Below, piece after piece: positions 25,717 through 35,289 of a stretch of 46,336 bases of DNA; the stretch's first letter is position 1, and each line of letters starts with the position of its first letter. The position numbers were made by a program, and so were the translations under genes. Origin of the DNA: Craterilacuibacter sinensis (GTDB lineage: Bacteria; Pseudomonadota; Gammaproteobacteria; Burkholderiales; Chromobacteriaceae). The stretch lies in assembly GCF_009831765.1 (NCBI RefSeq), contig NZ_WSSB01000017.1:1-46336 (forward strand), in the 5' to 3' direction. A model generated the notes under the pieces. That model did no database searches and was not told the origin of the DNA. It saw only the letters and a list, made by a program, of their open reading frames with translations.

Positions 25717-25964
25717 GCCTGCTCTAATACAAAAACCGGTCGAGCTGTCTCGTCCCGCCACTGGTAAAGGCGGCAGTCGCTGCTGCTGCTGCAGCCACCA
25801 CAGCCCCCGCCGCATGCAGCGCCACTGACCTGCACCCGTCCCTTGCGTATCCACAGCGCCAGCATCGGCTCCAGAGCCGATGGCGGCACTTGCATCAGCA
25901 CTGAGAGCTCGGACAGACTCAAAACGGCACGGCTTTGCAAAATATCCCGCAGCCGGTTCAGCAT
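25713..25964 (-). CDS. feoC: FeoC-like [Fe-S] winged-helix protein
   Basis: The 83-aa protein has a winged-helix start (MLNRLRDILQSRAVLSLSELSVLM) and a Cys cluster CGGGCGGCSSSSDC (four Cys) in the wing, as in FeoC proteins that bind an iron-sulfur cluster and modulate FeoB. GGGAG lies 6 nt before the ATG. It overlaps the feoB end by 7 bp. Its stop codon overlaps the stop of the convergent diguanylate cyclase (CTAA at 25713-25716). Confidence 0.85.
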   Translation of the reverse strand: MLNRLRDILQSRAVLSLSELSVLMQVPPSALEPMLALWIRKGRVQVSGAACGGGCGGCSSSSDCRLYQWRDETARPVFVLEQA

Positions 25965-28243
25965 GCACAGCTCCCGGAAGCGCAAGCCTTGGCCTTGCCT
26001 GCCGGCAGGGCATTGGCCGCGCCAGCCTGACGGCCAAAGTAGCGCAACAGCAAAAACCCCAGCCCCAGCATGCCCAGCACGCCAGCGATCCATAACCCGG
26101 CCGTGACCGGTGCCGTTGCCAGACGCGAGACCTGATAAGTCAGCGTCGCCGCCGACCAGGCAATCACGAAGCACCACGCCCCGACCCCCGCCATCCAGCG
26201 TGCGCCGGCCTCGCGATACACCGCGCCCAGCGCCGCGACGCAAGGCGTGTACAGCAGGATAAACACCAGATAAGCCAGCGCCGCGGCCGCACCGCCAAAA
26301 CGCATTTGCATCTGGCCAAAGGTGGTCGTGTCCACGCCCTGCTCTTCGGCAATCGCATCGCGGTCGGCCAGATCCCCGACCGACAGGCCCAGCGGATCGG
26401 TCAGCTTGTCCCCCAGCGACGCCAGATTATCAGCCACGCTGGCAACGGCGGCCTGCAGGCCGGCCGCCATATCGTAAACCGGCTCATCCTCATGCCCTGC
26501 CGCTGCACGCGCCAGATTGCCGTACAGCGAATCCAGCGTACCCACCACGGCTTCTTTGGCGAAGATGCCGGTAAACAGCCCGACCGTTGCCGGCCAGTTA
26601 TCCTGCGTAATGCCCATAGGGGTAAATACCGGCGTCAGCACCCTGCCGGTTGCCGACAGCAGCGAAGCCTCGGTGTTTTCATTGCCGAAACTGCCGTCTG
26701 CACCCAGCGAATTGAACAGCGATAACACCATTACCACCGCCACGATCGCCTTGCCCGCGCGCACGATAAAACTCTTCAGCCGCTGCCAGCTGTGGATCAG
26801 CATGCCTTTAAGCGTAGGCAGGCGATAAGGTGGCAGCTCCATCACAAAAGGCGAAATCTCGCCCGACAGCAGGCTGTGCTTCATGGCAAGCCCGGTCAGT
26901 ACCGCAATAGCGATGCCCAGCAGATACAGGGCAAAAACCACATTCTGCCCGTCGCTGGGGAAGAAGACGGCGGCAAACATCACATACACCGGCAGTCGCG
27001 CACCGCACGACATAAAAGGCATCATCATGATGGCGGTCAGCCGGTCGCGGCTGGAGTCCAGTGTGCGCGTGCCCATAATGGCCGGCACATTGCAGCCGAA
27101 GCCGACCAGCATGGGAACGAAAGCCTTGCCCGGCAGGCCGACCGCGCGCATGGCACGGTCAACCACCATGGCGGCACGCGCCAGATAGCCCGAGTCTTCC
27201 ATAAAGGACAGACACAGGAACATGGCGGCAATCACCGGAATAAAGGTCGATACGGTCTGAATGCCGCCGCCGATGCCGTGGGCCAGTACCGCCACCAGCC
27301 AGGCCGGCGCACCCATGCCCGAAAGCAGATGGGCGGTGCCGTCCACCAGCAAAGTGCCGGTGGCCAAGTCGAAGAAGTCGATAAACACCGCGCCGGCATT
27401 GATCGCCAGCAGGAACATCAGATACATGGCCAGCAGGAACACCGGCAGACCGGTCACACGGCCCAGCGCGAAGCGGTCAAGCCGCGCGGTCATGCCGGGG
27501 CTGGCAATATGCTCGCGCCGCAGCACCCTGGCACACAGCAGATCAATGGCGCTATAGCGCGCGCTGGCCAGCGCGATATCGGCGTCCTCCCCAGCCAGAT
27601 CCGGCAGTGAACTGGCCGTACCCTCCAGCAAACGTGCCGACTGTATGGCACGGCTGACATCCGGCTCGGCCTGTGCCTGCGCCTGCAGCCAGACTTCCAG
27701 ATCGCCCGCCAGCGTAGGCTGGGGGCAAGGGCTCACGGCGCTCGCCGCCGCCAGCTGGATGGCCGTCACCAGCTCGGCAACCCCCTTGCCACGATTGGCG
27801 CAGATGGCAAGCACCGGGCAGCCCAGTGCCTGCTGCAAAGCGGGTATGTCTATGCTGTGGCCGCTGTTTTCCAGCGCATCCACCATATTCAACACCACCA
27901 GCATCGGACGGCCCAGATCCAGCAACTGGAAAGTCAGAAACAGATTGCGCTGCAGATTGCCCGCATCCAGCACATTGACAATCAGCCCGTCCGCGCCGGC
28001 CAGCACATGGTCGCGGGCGATGCGTTCGTCTTCCGATACGCCTTCGTCACCGCCTTCAATCGAATAGGTGCCGGGCAGATCGACCACCTCCAGCGGGGCA
28101 TCGCCACGCAGACGCCCGCTCTTGCGCTCTACCGTGACCCCGGGCCAGTTGCCGACTTTCTGCCGCGCGCCGGTCAGCGCATTGAATAATGTGGTTTTAC
28201 CGCAGTTGGGGTTGCCGATCAGGCTGATGCTGTTTAACGGCAT
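25958..28243 (-). CDS. feoB: Ferrous iron transporter FeoB
   Basis: This inner-membrane Fe(II) transporter of 761 aa begins with a G-protein domain: G1 GNPNCGKTT at 10-18, G3 DLPGTYS and G4 NMVD. The membrane part has Gate motifs with the conserved Cys (GFGCNVPAIMGTR and MPFMSCGARLPVY). The ATG at 28243 gives MPLNSISLIGNPN; the longer frame to 28480 overlaps feoA. It overlaps feoA by 10 bp and feoC by 7 bp, so the three genes form one operon. Confidence 0.97.
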   Translation of the reverse strand: MPLNSISLIGNPNCGKTTLFNALTGARQKVGNWPGVTVERKSGRLRGDAPLEVVDLPGTYSIEGGDEGVSEDERIARDHVLAGADGLIVNVLDAGNLQRNLFLTFQLLDLGRPMLVVLNMVDALENSGHSIDIPALQQALGCPVLAICANRGKGVAELVTAIQLAAASAVSPCPQPTLAGDLEVWLQAQAQAEPDVSRAIQSARLLEGTASSLPDLAGEDADIALASARYSAIDLLCARVLRREHIASPGMTARLDRFALGRVTGLPVFLLAMYLMFLLAINAGAVFIDFFDLATGTLLVDGTAHLLSGMGAPAWLVAVLAHGIGGGIQTVSTFIPVIAAMFLCLSFMEDSGYLARAAMVVDRAMRAVGLPGKAFVPMLVGFGCNVPAIMGTRTLDSSRDRLTAIMMMPFMSCGARLPVYVMFAAVFFPSDGQNVVFALYLLGIAIAVLTGLAMKHSLLSGEISPFVMELPPYRLPTLKGMLIHSWQRLKSFIVRAGKAIVAVVMVLSLFNSLGADGSFGNENTEASLLSATGRVLTPVFTPMGITQDNWPATVGLFTGIFAKEAVVGTLDSLYGNLARAAAGHEDEPVYDMAAGLQAAVASVADNLASLGDKLTDPLGLSVGDLADRDAIAEEQGVDTTTFGQMQMRFGGAAAALAYLVFILLYTPCVAALGAVYREAGARWMAGVGAWCFVIAWSAATLTYQVSRLATAPVTAGLWIAGVLGMLGLGFLLLRYFGRQAGAANALPAGKAKACASGSCAC

Positions 28244-28473
28244 AGCGCCACCTCGATTCCGTCCGCCTCGGCCCGGCGCAGGCACAAAGAAAAGCCACGC
28301 AGGCTCAGCTCGACCGGGTCGCCAAATGGCGCGACGCGCACGATTTCGACCATACAGCCCGGAGTCACCCCCATCGCCAGCAGTTTGCGCCGAAATGGCA
28401 ATGCAGCCGCAGACAAAGCACTGACCGTCGCTTTTTGACCGGGCCGCAATTGGCCCAGAGTGAGAGGCAACAT
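28234..28473 (-). CDS. feoA: FeoA SH3-like protein of ferrous iron uptake
   Basis: This 79-aa cytoplasmic protein has the FeoA fold: LGQLRPGQKATVSAL, FRRKLLAMGVTPGCMVEIVRVAPFGDPVEL and LRRAEADGIEV. It is thought to support FeoB. GGAG lies 9 nt before the ATG at 28473; codons further upstream would lie across the Fur-box-like operator. It is the first gene of feoABC. Confidence 0.93.
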   Translation of the reverse strand: MLPLTLGQLRPGQKATVSALSAAALPFRRKLLAMGVTPGCMVEIVRVAPFGDPVELSLRGFSLCLRRAEADGIEVALCR

Positions 28474-28494
28474 GATGCACACTCCGACACAGAT

Positions 28495-28513
28495 GATAAT
28501 GGCTCGCATTATC
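28495..28513. promoter_or_regulatory. Fur-box-like operator of feoABC
   Basis: The 19-bp dyad GATAATG-N5-CATTATC matches 14 of 19 positions of the classic Fur consensus, with both outer arms perfect. It is 22 bp upstream of the feoA start and contains a possible minus-strand -10 (GATAAT), so Fe-Fur binding would block transcription. Confidence 0.75.
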
Positions 28514-28543
28514 ACCCTATCGGCGTGATTTAATCCAGCAATG

Positions 28544-28562
28544 AATGCGATTTATTCGCATT
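28544..28562. promoter_or_regulatory. Second palindrome upstream of feoA
   Basis: AATGCGA-N5-TCGCATT is a perfect 7-bp inverted repeat with the same 19-bp span as the Fur box, 49 bp further from feoA (dyad centre to centre). It shares the outer AATG/CATT with the Fur-type dyad. It may be a second Fur site or a weak hairpin at the end of the mod transcript. Confidence 0.45.
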
Positions 28563-28571
28563 TATGTCACA

Positions 28572-29435
28572 TCACAGAATCAGCGGACTAAAGCCCTTGG
28601 CGGCGATGGTGACACTAGCCCCCACGCGCAGCCGTGCCGCCTCGCCCTCATCCAGCACCACGTCGACAATCTGTCCGCCCACCAGCAAGCTGGCCATCTC
28701 GACCACGTCGACACGTCGTATCGCCAGCACCTGTGCCGCCAGATGAAAGCGTCCGCCGCCGCTTTGCGCGAGAAACAGCTCGGCCGGTGCGCCCTCGCCG
28801 ATCACCTGCCCCGCCTCCAGCCTGAGCACATGCTGCGCCAGACGAAACACCTCGGCCAGATCATGACTGACCAGCACCGTAGACAAGGCAAACCGCTGTT
28901 GCAGCGCGAGCAGTTCGCCCTGCAACTGCTCGCGCAAATCCGGGTCCAGCGCCGACAAGGGCTCGTCCAGCAGCAAGAGCCGCGGCTCGGCCGCCAGCGC
29001 GCGCGCCAGTGCTACTCGCTGCTGCTGGCCACCGGACAAAGTCGCCGGCTTGCGCGTCGCCAGCGCAGCCAGCCCGGTCAGCGCCAGCAGCTCGTCCACC
29101 CGCTGCGGGTCTTTGCGCGCCTGGGCAAACTCGAGATTGCCGCGCACCGATAAATGCGGAAACAGCGCATAGTCCTGAAACACCATGCCTACCCGCCGCG
29201 CCTGTGCCGGCAGGCACACACCCTTGCGGCTGTCGAACCAGAGTTCGCCATCAACCACGATGCGCCCGGCGTCCGGGCGCACCAGCCCTGCCAGCATCCT
29301 GAGCAAGGTGGTTTTGCCGGCACCCGAGGCGCCAAACAGCGCCACGCGCTGCCCCGAATCCCAGCGGCTATCCACACGCAAGAGTTGGCTACCCGCCGCG
29401 CCATCCAGCCGCTTTTCCACGTTGATTTCTATCAT
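28572..29435 (-). CDS. modC: Molybdate ABC transporter ATP-binding protein
   Basis: This 287-aa ATPase has Walker A GASGAGKTT (K41), signature LSGGQQQRVALARAL, Walker B LLLLDEPLSALD and the H-loop VSHD. The C-terminal part after about residue 225 has only a short TOBE-like segment (HLAAQVLAIRRVD...ITIAAKGF-type), while E. coli ModC (about 352 aa) has a longer regulatory tail. A TOBE gene upstream may supply the missing part. It overlaps modB by 4 bp. Confidence 0.92.
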   Translation of the reverse strand: MIEINVEKRLDGAAGSQLLRVDSRWDSGQRVALFGASGAGKTTLLRMLAGLVRPDAGRIVVDGELWFDSRKGVCLPAQARRVGMVFQDYALFPHLSVRGNLEFAQARKDPQRVDELLALTGLAALATRKPATLSGGQQQRVALARALAAEPRLLLLDEPLSALDPDLREQLQGELLALQQRFALSTVLVSHDLAEVFRLAQHVLRLEAGQVIGEGAPAELFLAQSGGGRFHLAAQVLAIRRVDVVEMASLLVGGQIVDVVLDEGEAARLRVGASVTIAAKGFSPLIL

Positions 29436-30109
29436 GCGGCCCTTAACGCGCGACGGTTAAACAGATACACCGCCAGCAAGATGACAAAGCTCAGGACAAA
29501 CAGCACGCCGGCGTACAGATTGGCTGCGGCATAGTTCAGGCTTTCGACTTCATCGTAAATGGCAATCGAGGCCACCTTGGTTACCCCCGGAATATTGCCG
29601 CCTATCATCAGCACCACGCCGAATTCACCCACGGTATGGGCAAACGACAACACGATACCGGCCAGCAAAGCCCCTTTGATATTGGGCAAAAGCACGGTAA
29701 ACAGGGTATTGCTGCGCGAGCGCCCCAGCGTATAAGCCGCCTCGCTCAGGCTATGCGGCAAGGCCGACAGGGCCGACTGCAAGGGATGCACCATAAAAGG
29801 CAGGCTGAACAGAACCGAGCCCAGCACCAGCCCTTCAAAGGTAAACACCAGACGCAAGTCGAAGGTCGCCAGCAGCCAGCCACCCAGCGCACTATTCGGG
29901 CTGAAGGCCAGCAACAGGTAAAAACCCAGCACCGAGGGCGGCAGCACCAGCGGCATGCTGACCAGGGTTTCGGCGACCGGTTTGAAGCGGCTCTGGGTGG
30001 CCGCTAGCCACGCCGCCAGCGGCACACCGATCAGCAGCAGGATCAGGGTCGTGATGCCGGCCAGACGGAAGGTCAGCCACAACGGTGCCCAGTCAAGTTC
30101 AGTCCACAT
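29432..30109 (-). CDS. modB: Molybdate ABC transporter permease
   Basis: The 225-aa inner-membrane permease has five or six transmembrane segments, a VLPPSVLGFYLLL segment and the EAA coupling loop (EAAYTLGRSRSNTLFTVLLPNIKGALLAG). HTVGEFGVVLMIGGNIPG is typical of ModB. Its start overlaps the TOBE gene by 11 bp and its end overlaps modC by 4 bp, which shows translational coupling. Confidence 0.95.
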   Translation of the reverse strand: MWTELDWAPLWLTFRLAGITTLILLLIGVPLAAWLAATQSRFKPVAETLVSMPLVLPPSVLGFYLLLAFSPNSALGGWLLATFDLRLVFTFEGLVLGSVLFSLPFMVHPLQSALSALPHSLSEAAYTLGRSRSNTLFTVLLPNIKGALLAGIVLSFAHTVGEFGVVLMIGGNIPGVTKVASIAIYDEVESLNYAAANLYAGVLFVLSFVILLAVYLFNRRALRAA

Positions 30110-30500
30110 CAGAGAGCACCGTCAGTTCGTTGGCCTTGACCAGCGCAATCACCTCGTCCCCCACCACAAGCGCCAGCTCATCCGCGCCGCGCCGCGTAAT
30201 CAGCGCCTCCAGCGTCAGGCCAGCGCAGTCGAGCATAATGCGCGACAGCAAACGGCCATGCTCCAGACGCAATACCCGCCCGGGCAGGCGGTTGCGCAGG
30301 CTGATGGCGGACAAGGGCGGGCGCGCCAGCGACACTTCCGCCGCCTTGATGGCGACATACAGGCGTGCGCCGGCCTCGTCCACGCCGTCCAAACCGGCCG
30401 ACAAGGCGGTCAGCTCGACACCATTATCCAGTCTGAGGTGGCTCAGGCTCAGACAGCCCTCGCGCTCGCGCTCGAGCAAAGTGGCGGCAAAGCGGTTCAT
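30099..30500 (-). CDS. TOBE/Mop-domain protein resembling a detached ModC C-terminus
   Basis: The 133-aa protein has no ATPase motifs. The stretch LYVAIKAAEVSLARPP then SLRNRLPGRVLRL and VVGDEVIALVKANELTVL follows the order of the E. coli ModC C-terminal regulatory domain (substrate: molybdate). The last ~65 residues are a TOBE/Mop domain. It sits between modA and modB with overlaps of 4 and 11 bp. It may complete the short ModC, store molybdate or regulate transport. The family assignment is firm; the role is inferred. Confidence 0.8.
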   Translation of the reverse strand: MNRFAATLLEREREGCLSLSHLRLDNGVELTALSAGLDGVDEAGARLYVAIKAAEVSLARPPLSAISLRNRLPGRVLRLEHGRLLSRIMLDCAGLTLEALITRRGADELALVVGDEVIALVKANELTVLSDVD

Positions 30501-31252
30501 GGCAACAGATAACCGTGTTGTTGCAAAATGCGCTGCGCCTCCGGGCCGATCATAAAATCGGCAAAATCCTGGGCGGCTTTGCCCTGCGTGGCGGCACCAT
30601 GGCGGGTAATCAGCATGGCCTGGCCGATAGGCTGGTACAGCTTGCGGTCTATGTCCACCCACTGTCCCTGCCCCGCCATCTGGCGCGACAACACCACCGC
30701 CTTGGCGGTAAAGCCTGCGTCCGCCGCGCGCGAATGGATGTACTGGTTGGTCTGGGCGATGCTCTCGCCAAACACCAGCTTGGCGCGCAAAACGCCATCC
30801 AGCTTGAGCCGCGCCAATACCTTCATGCTTTCTCGGCCATAGGGCGCGACCTTGGGGTTGGCGACGGCAATCTTGCCCACAGCGGGCGACAACAGGCTCT
30901 GCTGCCAGTTTTTCATATCAAAGCCCGGCTGCCTCGACCACAGCACCAGCTGGCCATAGGCGTAGATGCGCGGCGCGCCGGCAGCATGGCCGGATGCGGC
31001 CAGCGCCGCCGGATATTCGGTATCCGCCGACAAGAAAACATCAAATGGCGCGCCGTTCTGGATCTGGGCGGCAAACTTGCCGGAAGAGTTGTACACCGGC
31101 TGGAGCGGGATGCCGCTTTGCGCCGTAAAACGCTGCGCCAGTTCGACAAAGGTGTATTGCAGATTGGCGGCGACAGCAACAGTCAAGGGTTCGGCAGCAC
31201 GTACGCTCAGACCGGAGAACAACAGGACAACAAGCAGTAACAGACGGGGCAT
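30497..31252 (-). CDS. modA: Molybdate-binding periplasmic protein
   Basis: This 251-aa binding protein has a signal peptide (MPRLLLLVVLLFSGLSVRA, cleavage before AEPLTV). ModA motifs seen are VAVAANLQYTFVELAQRF, YNSSGKFAAQIQNGAPFDVFLSAD, KIAVANPKVAPYG and the late FMIGPEAQRILQQHGY. The ATG at 31252 is 8 nt from AGGA; the frame extends upstream without a signal peptide. It is the first gene of the mod operon. No clear ModE box is seen in front of it. Confidence 0.93.
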   Translation of the reverse strand: MPRLLLLVVLLFSGLSVRAAEPLTVAVAANLQYTFVELAQRFTAQSGIPLQPVYNSSGKFAAQIQNGAPFDVFLSADTEYPAALAASGHAAGAPRIYAYGQLVLWSRQPGFDMKNWQQSLLSPAVGKIAVANPKVAPYGRESMKVLARLKLDGVLRAKLVFGESIAQTNQYIHSRAADAGFTAKAVVLSRQMAGQGQWVDIDRKLYQPIGQAMLITRHGAATQGKAAQDFADFMIGPEAQRILQQHGYLLP

Positions 31253-31452
31253 GCGGCATATCCTGGCGGGCAATGCCTGCGAGTGTATCAAAACTATCCA
31301 GCTTATCGTTGATGGCACCAAAAGCTCGCCTGCACTTCTGCGGCACGTGAACAAATGCACACACCCTACACTTAAAAAGTAACCGCAATCATAATTCAGG
31401 CATCGTCAAGGGTGGCAGCAAGCTCACCATCCGCCATACAAGGATATCAAAC

Positions 31453-31779
31453 ATGAAAAAACCCCTGATCATTGCCATGCTGCTACTCGGCTGCAGCAGC
31501 GTATTTGCCGGAAGCTGGGATGTTCGCAAGGAAATATGGGAAGGCGCGCATGAAGTTGGCCAAGCCAAGCGCGAGGGTGCGCGTGAAGTACTGCAGGAAA
31601 GGCGGGAAGCGGCGCGCGACTTCTACAATGCCGATACACCGTGGGAAAAGCGTCAGGCCATCCGTGAAGGTGCCCGCGAAGTCCGCCAGGCCAAGGCGAA
31701 TGCCTTCCGTGAAGTTAGACAGGAAAAGCGCGAGGCACGCCGCGAAATCCGCCGCGAGATCCGCAAGCACTACCGCTAA
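31453..31779 (+). CDS. Exported, highly charged helical protein of unknown function
   Basis: The 108-aa protein starts with a signal sequence (MKKPLIIAMLLLGCSSVFA). LLGC could also be a lipobox, making it a lipoprotein. The mature part is almost wholly Arg, Glu, Lys, Ala and Gln, with repeated REGAREV- and RQAK/RQEK-type units, which predicts a long amphipathic or single charged helix. AAGGA lies 9 nt before the ATG. A terminator follows. I recognise no family; a periplasmic binding, scaffold or metal/polyanion role would be guesswork. Confidence 0.8.
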   Translation: MKKPLIIAMLLLGCSSVFAGSWDVRKEIWEGAHEVGQAKREGAREVLQERREAARDFYNADTPWEKRQAIREGAREVRQAKANAFREVRQEKREARREIRREIRKHYR

Positions 31780-31798
31780 GCGCCGGCACAGACAAAAA

Positions 31799-31840
31799 AA
31801 TCGGGGGCAGTCCTGCTGACAGGTCTGCCCCCGATTCTTT
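31799..31840. terminator. Bidirectional terminator between the exported protein and obg
   Basis: The 12-bp perfect stem AATCGGGGGCAG/CTGCCCCCGATT (31799-31810 with 31825-31836) is preceded by an A tract and followed by TCTTT. It serves the plus-strand gene ending at 31779 and the minus-strand obg ending at 31854. Confidence 0.85.
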
Positions 31841-31853
31841 ATCAGGTCAAAGC

Positions 31854-33182
<1,329 letters not shown>

Positions 33183-33185
<3 letters not shown>

Positions 33186-33219
33186 AAAAAAGAAAAGCCC
33201 TATCGCAGGATAGGGCTTT
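33183..33219 (-). terminator. Intrinsic terminator of rplU-rpmA
   Basis: The 11-bp perfect stem AAAGCCCTATC/GATAGGGCTTT (33194-33204 with 33209-33219) is followed, on the minus strand, by TTTTCTTTTTT-like sequence. It lies 17 bp beyond the rpmA stop. Confidence 0.85.
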
Positions 33220-33236
33220 CCAGACCGGAACGGCGA

Positions 33237-33512
33237 TTACTCGGCGTCTGCACCGGTGTACGGAACAACATTAACCGTCTTGCGCTGCAGAGCACCTTTG
33301 GTGGTGAACTCTACATAACCATCAACCTTGGCGAACAAGGTGTGATCCTTGCCCTGGCCAACGTTCTCACCTGCGTGGAACTTGGTACCGCGCTGACGCA
33401 CGATGATGGAACCAGCTGGGATCAGCTCGCTACCGTAAACCTTAACGCCGAGGCGTTTGGCTTCGGAGTCACGACCGTTGCGTGAACTACCGCCTGCTTT
33501 CTTGTGTGCCAT
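33237..33512 (-). CDS. rpmA: 50S ribosomal protein L27
   Basis: This 91-aa protein has the family N-terminus [24 protein letters not shown] and [20 protein letters not shown]27 sits near the peptidyl-transferase centre. It lies 12 bp after rplU and is co-transcribed from the promoter at 33893-33921. Confidence 0.98.
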   Translation of the reverse strand: MAHKKAGGSSRNGRDSEAKRLGVKVYGSELIPAGSIIVRQRGTKFHAGENVGQGKDHTLFAKVDGYVEFTTKGALQRKTVNVVPYTGADAE

Positions 33513-33524
33513 GACTTATGCTCC

Positions 33525-33836
33525 TTACTTCGAAATCTCGTCGATGCGGACTTCGGTGTAGTTCTGACGGTGACCTTGATGCTTCTGGTAGTGCTTACGA
33601 CGGCGCATCTTGAAGATGCGAACCTTTTCGCCACGGCCGTGGGCAACAACCGTAACCTTCACGGAAGCACCAGCAACCAGAGGAGCACCTACAGAAACCT
33701 GTTCACCGTCAGCGACCATCAGCACTTCTTCAAGTACGATCTGGCTGTCGATGTCTGCAGGTATCTGTTCTATTTTGAGTTTTTGACCAACGGAAACTTT
33801 GTACTGTTTCCCGCCGGTTTTTATGACCGCATACAT
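33525..33836 (-). CDS. rplU: 50S ribosomal protein L21
   Basis: This 103-aa protein has the L21 signatures [14 protein letters not shown] at the start and [21 protein letters not shown] near the end. It binds 23S rRNA. TAGGAG precedes the ATG. A near-perfect sigma70 promoter lies about 57 bp upstream. Confidence 0.98.
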   Translation of the reverse strand: MYAVIKTGGKQYKVSVGQKLKIEQIPADIDSQIVLEEVLMVADGEQVSVGAPLVAGASVKVTVVAHGRGEKVRIFKMRRRKHYQKHQGHRQNYTEVRIDEISK

Positions 33837-33892
33837 TCGAATAGCTCCTAATTCAAAATCTTCCGTACACGAAGCGTGCGAAAGAGCCGGGA

Positions 33893-33921
33893 ATTCTACG
33901 CAAGTGCCTGAATCGTGTCAA
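33893..33921 (-). promoter_or_regulatory. Sigma70 promoter of rplU-rpmA
   Basis: On the minus strand TTGACA (33916-33921) and TAGAAT (33893-33898) are separated by exactly 17 bp. This strong promoter is as expected for ribosomal proteins; transcription should start near 33886. Confidence 0.85.
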
Positions 33922-34027
33922 TTTTTTGCCCGTCACGCCCTCACATGCACAGGGCATGGCGGGGCGCAGGGCTTTTCTGTTAATATCATGCGCTCCTGGC
34001 CCTAGCACTCACGCATCCAAAATCATT

Positions 34028-34996
34028 GTGTCCAACCTCCTCTACCGAACCCTGATCGCCGACGACATGCAGGCGGTTGACCGCGTTATCCGCGAGAGTC
34101 TGCACTCCGACGTTGCCCTGATCCGCCAGATGGCCGAATACATTATCGGTGCGGGGGGCAAACGCATGCGCCCGGCACTGACTCTGCTGTCCGGCCTGGC
34201 CTGCGGCTACCGTGGCGAGCATCTGTACAAGCTGGCTGCGATGATAGAGTTCATCCACACCTCGACCCTGCTGCACGACGATGTGGTTGACGAGTCCGAT
34301 ATGCGCCGTGGCCGCGAAACCGCCAATGCCCTGTTCGGTAACGCCGCCAGCGTACTGGTGGGTGACTTCCTGTATACCCGCGCCTTCCAGATGATGGTCG
34401 GCAGCGGCAATATGCGCGTACTGGAGGTGATGGCCGAAGCCACCAATATCATCGCCGAAGGCGAAGTACTGCAACTGCTGAATATCGGTGAAACCGATGT
34501 CAGCGAAGAGCAATACTTGCAGGTTATCCGCTACAAGACCGCCAAACTGTTTGAGGCGGCGGCACAAGTGGGGGCCATCATGGCAGGTGCCGACGAAGAC
34601 AGTATTGCAGCACTGGCCGCCTATGGCATGCATCTGGGTACGGCGTTCCAGATTATCGACGACGTACTGGACTACAGCGGCGATGCGGCCACCATAGGCA
34701 AGAGCCTGGGCGATGATCTGGCCGAGGGCAAGCCGACACTGCCACTGATCTACACCATGCGCCACGGCAGCGCCGAAACCGCAGAGCTGGTACGCGATGC
34801 CATTGCCAATGCCAATCGCGACCGTTTCCCAGAAGTGCTGTCTGCGGTACAATGCTGCGGCGCGCTGGATTATGCGACTGCTGAAGCCGAACGCGCAGCC
34901 GATGCGGCCATTGCCGCGATTGCCGGCTTGCCCGAGTCGGACATCAAGGCAGCGCTGGTCGATCTGGCTTACCAGGCCGTGCGTCGTCAGGCCTGA
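34028..34996 (+). CDS. ispB: Octaprenyl diphosphate synthase
   Basis: This trans-prenyltransferase makes the ubiquinone side chain. The 322-aa protein has both Asp-rich motifs, DDVVD at 84-88 and DDVLD at 211-215, plus GGKRMRP and the GDDLAEGKPTLPLI segment. The start is GTG 34028, with no strong Shine-Dalgarno; the frame continues upstream with non-homologous sequence. It is divergent from rplU, a common arrangement in proteobacteria. Confidence 0.95.
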   Translation: MSNLLYRTLIADDMQAVDRVIRESLHSDVALIRQMAEYIIGAGGKRMRPALTLLSGLACGYRGEHLYKLAAMIEFIHTSTLLHDDVVDESDMRRGRETANALFGNAASVLVGDFLYTRAFQMMVGSGNMRVLEVMAEATNIIAEGEVLQLLNIGETDVSEEQYLQVIRYKTAKLFEAAAQVGAIMAGADEDSIAALAAYGMHLGTAFQIIDDVLDYSGDAATIGKSLGDDLAEGKPTLPLIYTMRHGSAETAELVRDAIANANRDRFPEVLSAVQCCGALDYATAEAERAADAAIAAIAGLPESDIKAALVDLAYQAVRRQA

Positions 34997-35007
34997 CCTG
35001 TGTCAAA

Positions 35008-35082
35008 GTCTCCGTAGTTAAATGGATATAACGGCCCCCTCCTAAGGGGCAGTTGTGGGTTCGATTCCCGCCGGGGGCACCA
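35008..35082 (+). tRNA. tRNA-Arg (anticodon CCT), with encoded CCA; attachment site of the element
   Basis: This is a complete 75-nt cloverleaf. The acceptor stem GTCTCCG/CGGGGGC has G-T wobbles, the anticodon loop is CTCCTAA on a GCCCC/GGGGC stem, the T-loop is TTCGATT and the 3' end is ACCA. It reads AGG codons. A P4-type integrase gene follows 539 bp later, so the 3' part of this gene very likely is attL. No second copy of its 3' end is visible in the window. Confidence 0.95.
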
Positions 35083-35117
35083 ACAAGCAGTTCCGCAAGG
35101 TTCCAACAAGTTCACCC

Positions 35118-35150
35118 AACCCGCACAGCACAAGGCTTTGCGGGTTTTTT
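35118..35150 (+). terminator. Intrinsic terminator of the tRNA-Arg transcript
   Basis: The 8-bp stem AACCCGCA/TGCGGGTT (35118-35125 with 35139-35146) is followed by TTTT. It lies 35 bp after the tRNA. Confidence 0.75.
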
Positions 35151-35197
35151 GTTGTCCGTAACAGTGCGCCAACGTCCCATAGCAGCCGGCACTTTTT

Positions 35198-35246
35198 GGG
35201 GGTATATCTGGGGGTATCTGCTAAAGGCTAGAAAACTGATACCCCC
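35198..35246. promoter_or_regulatory. Three GGGGGTAT sites, putative integrase arm sites (left group)
   Basis: GGGGGTAT occurs at 35198-35205 and 35210-35217 (12 bp apart) and, inverted, at 35239-35246. Two more inverted copies lie directly before the integrase start. Repeated octamers between attL and int are typical of tyrosine-integrase arm-binding sites. Confidence 0.6.
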
Positions 35247-35289
35247 AGATGGTAAAGTCTGGCCTTGTCATCGGCACCATTTGCAATTC

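Noticed and set aside
31253-31452. ModE box upstream of modA
   Set aside because: I looked for the CGTTATAT / ATATAACG type dyad; only a lone TTATCGTTG-like segment is present, without a second half-site.
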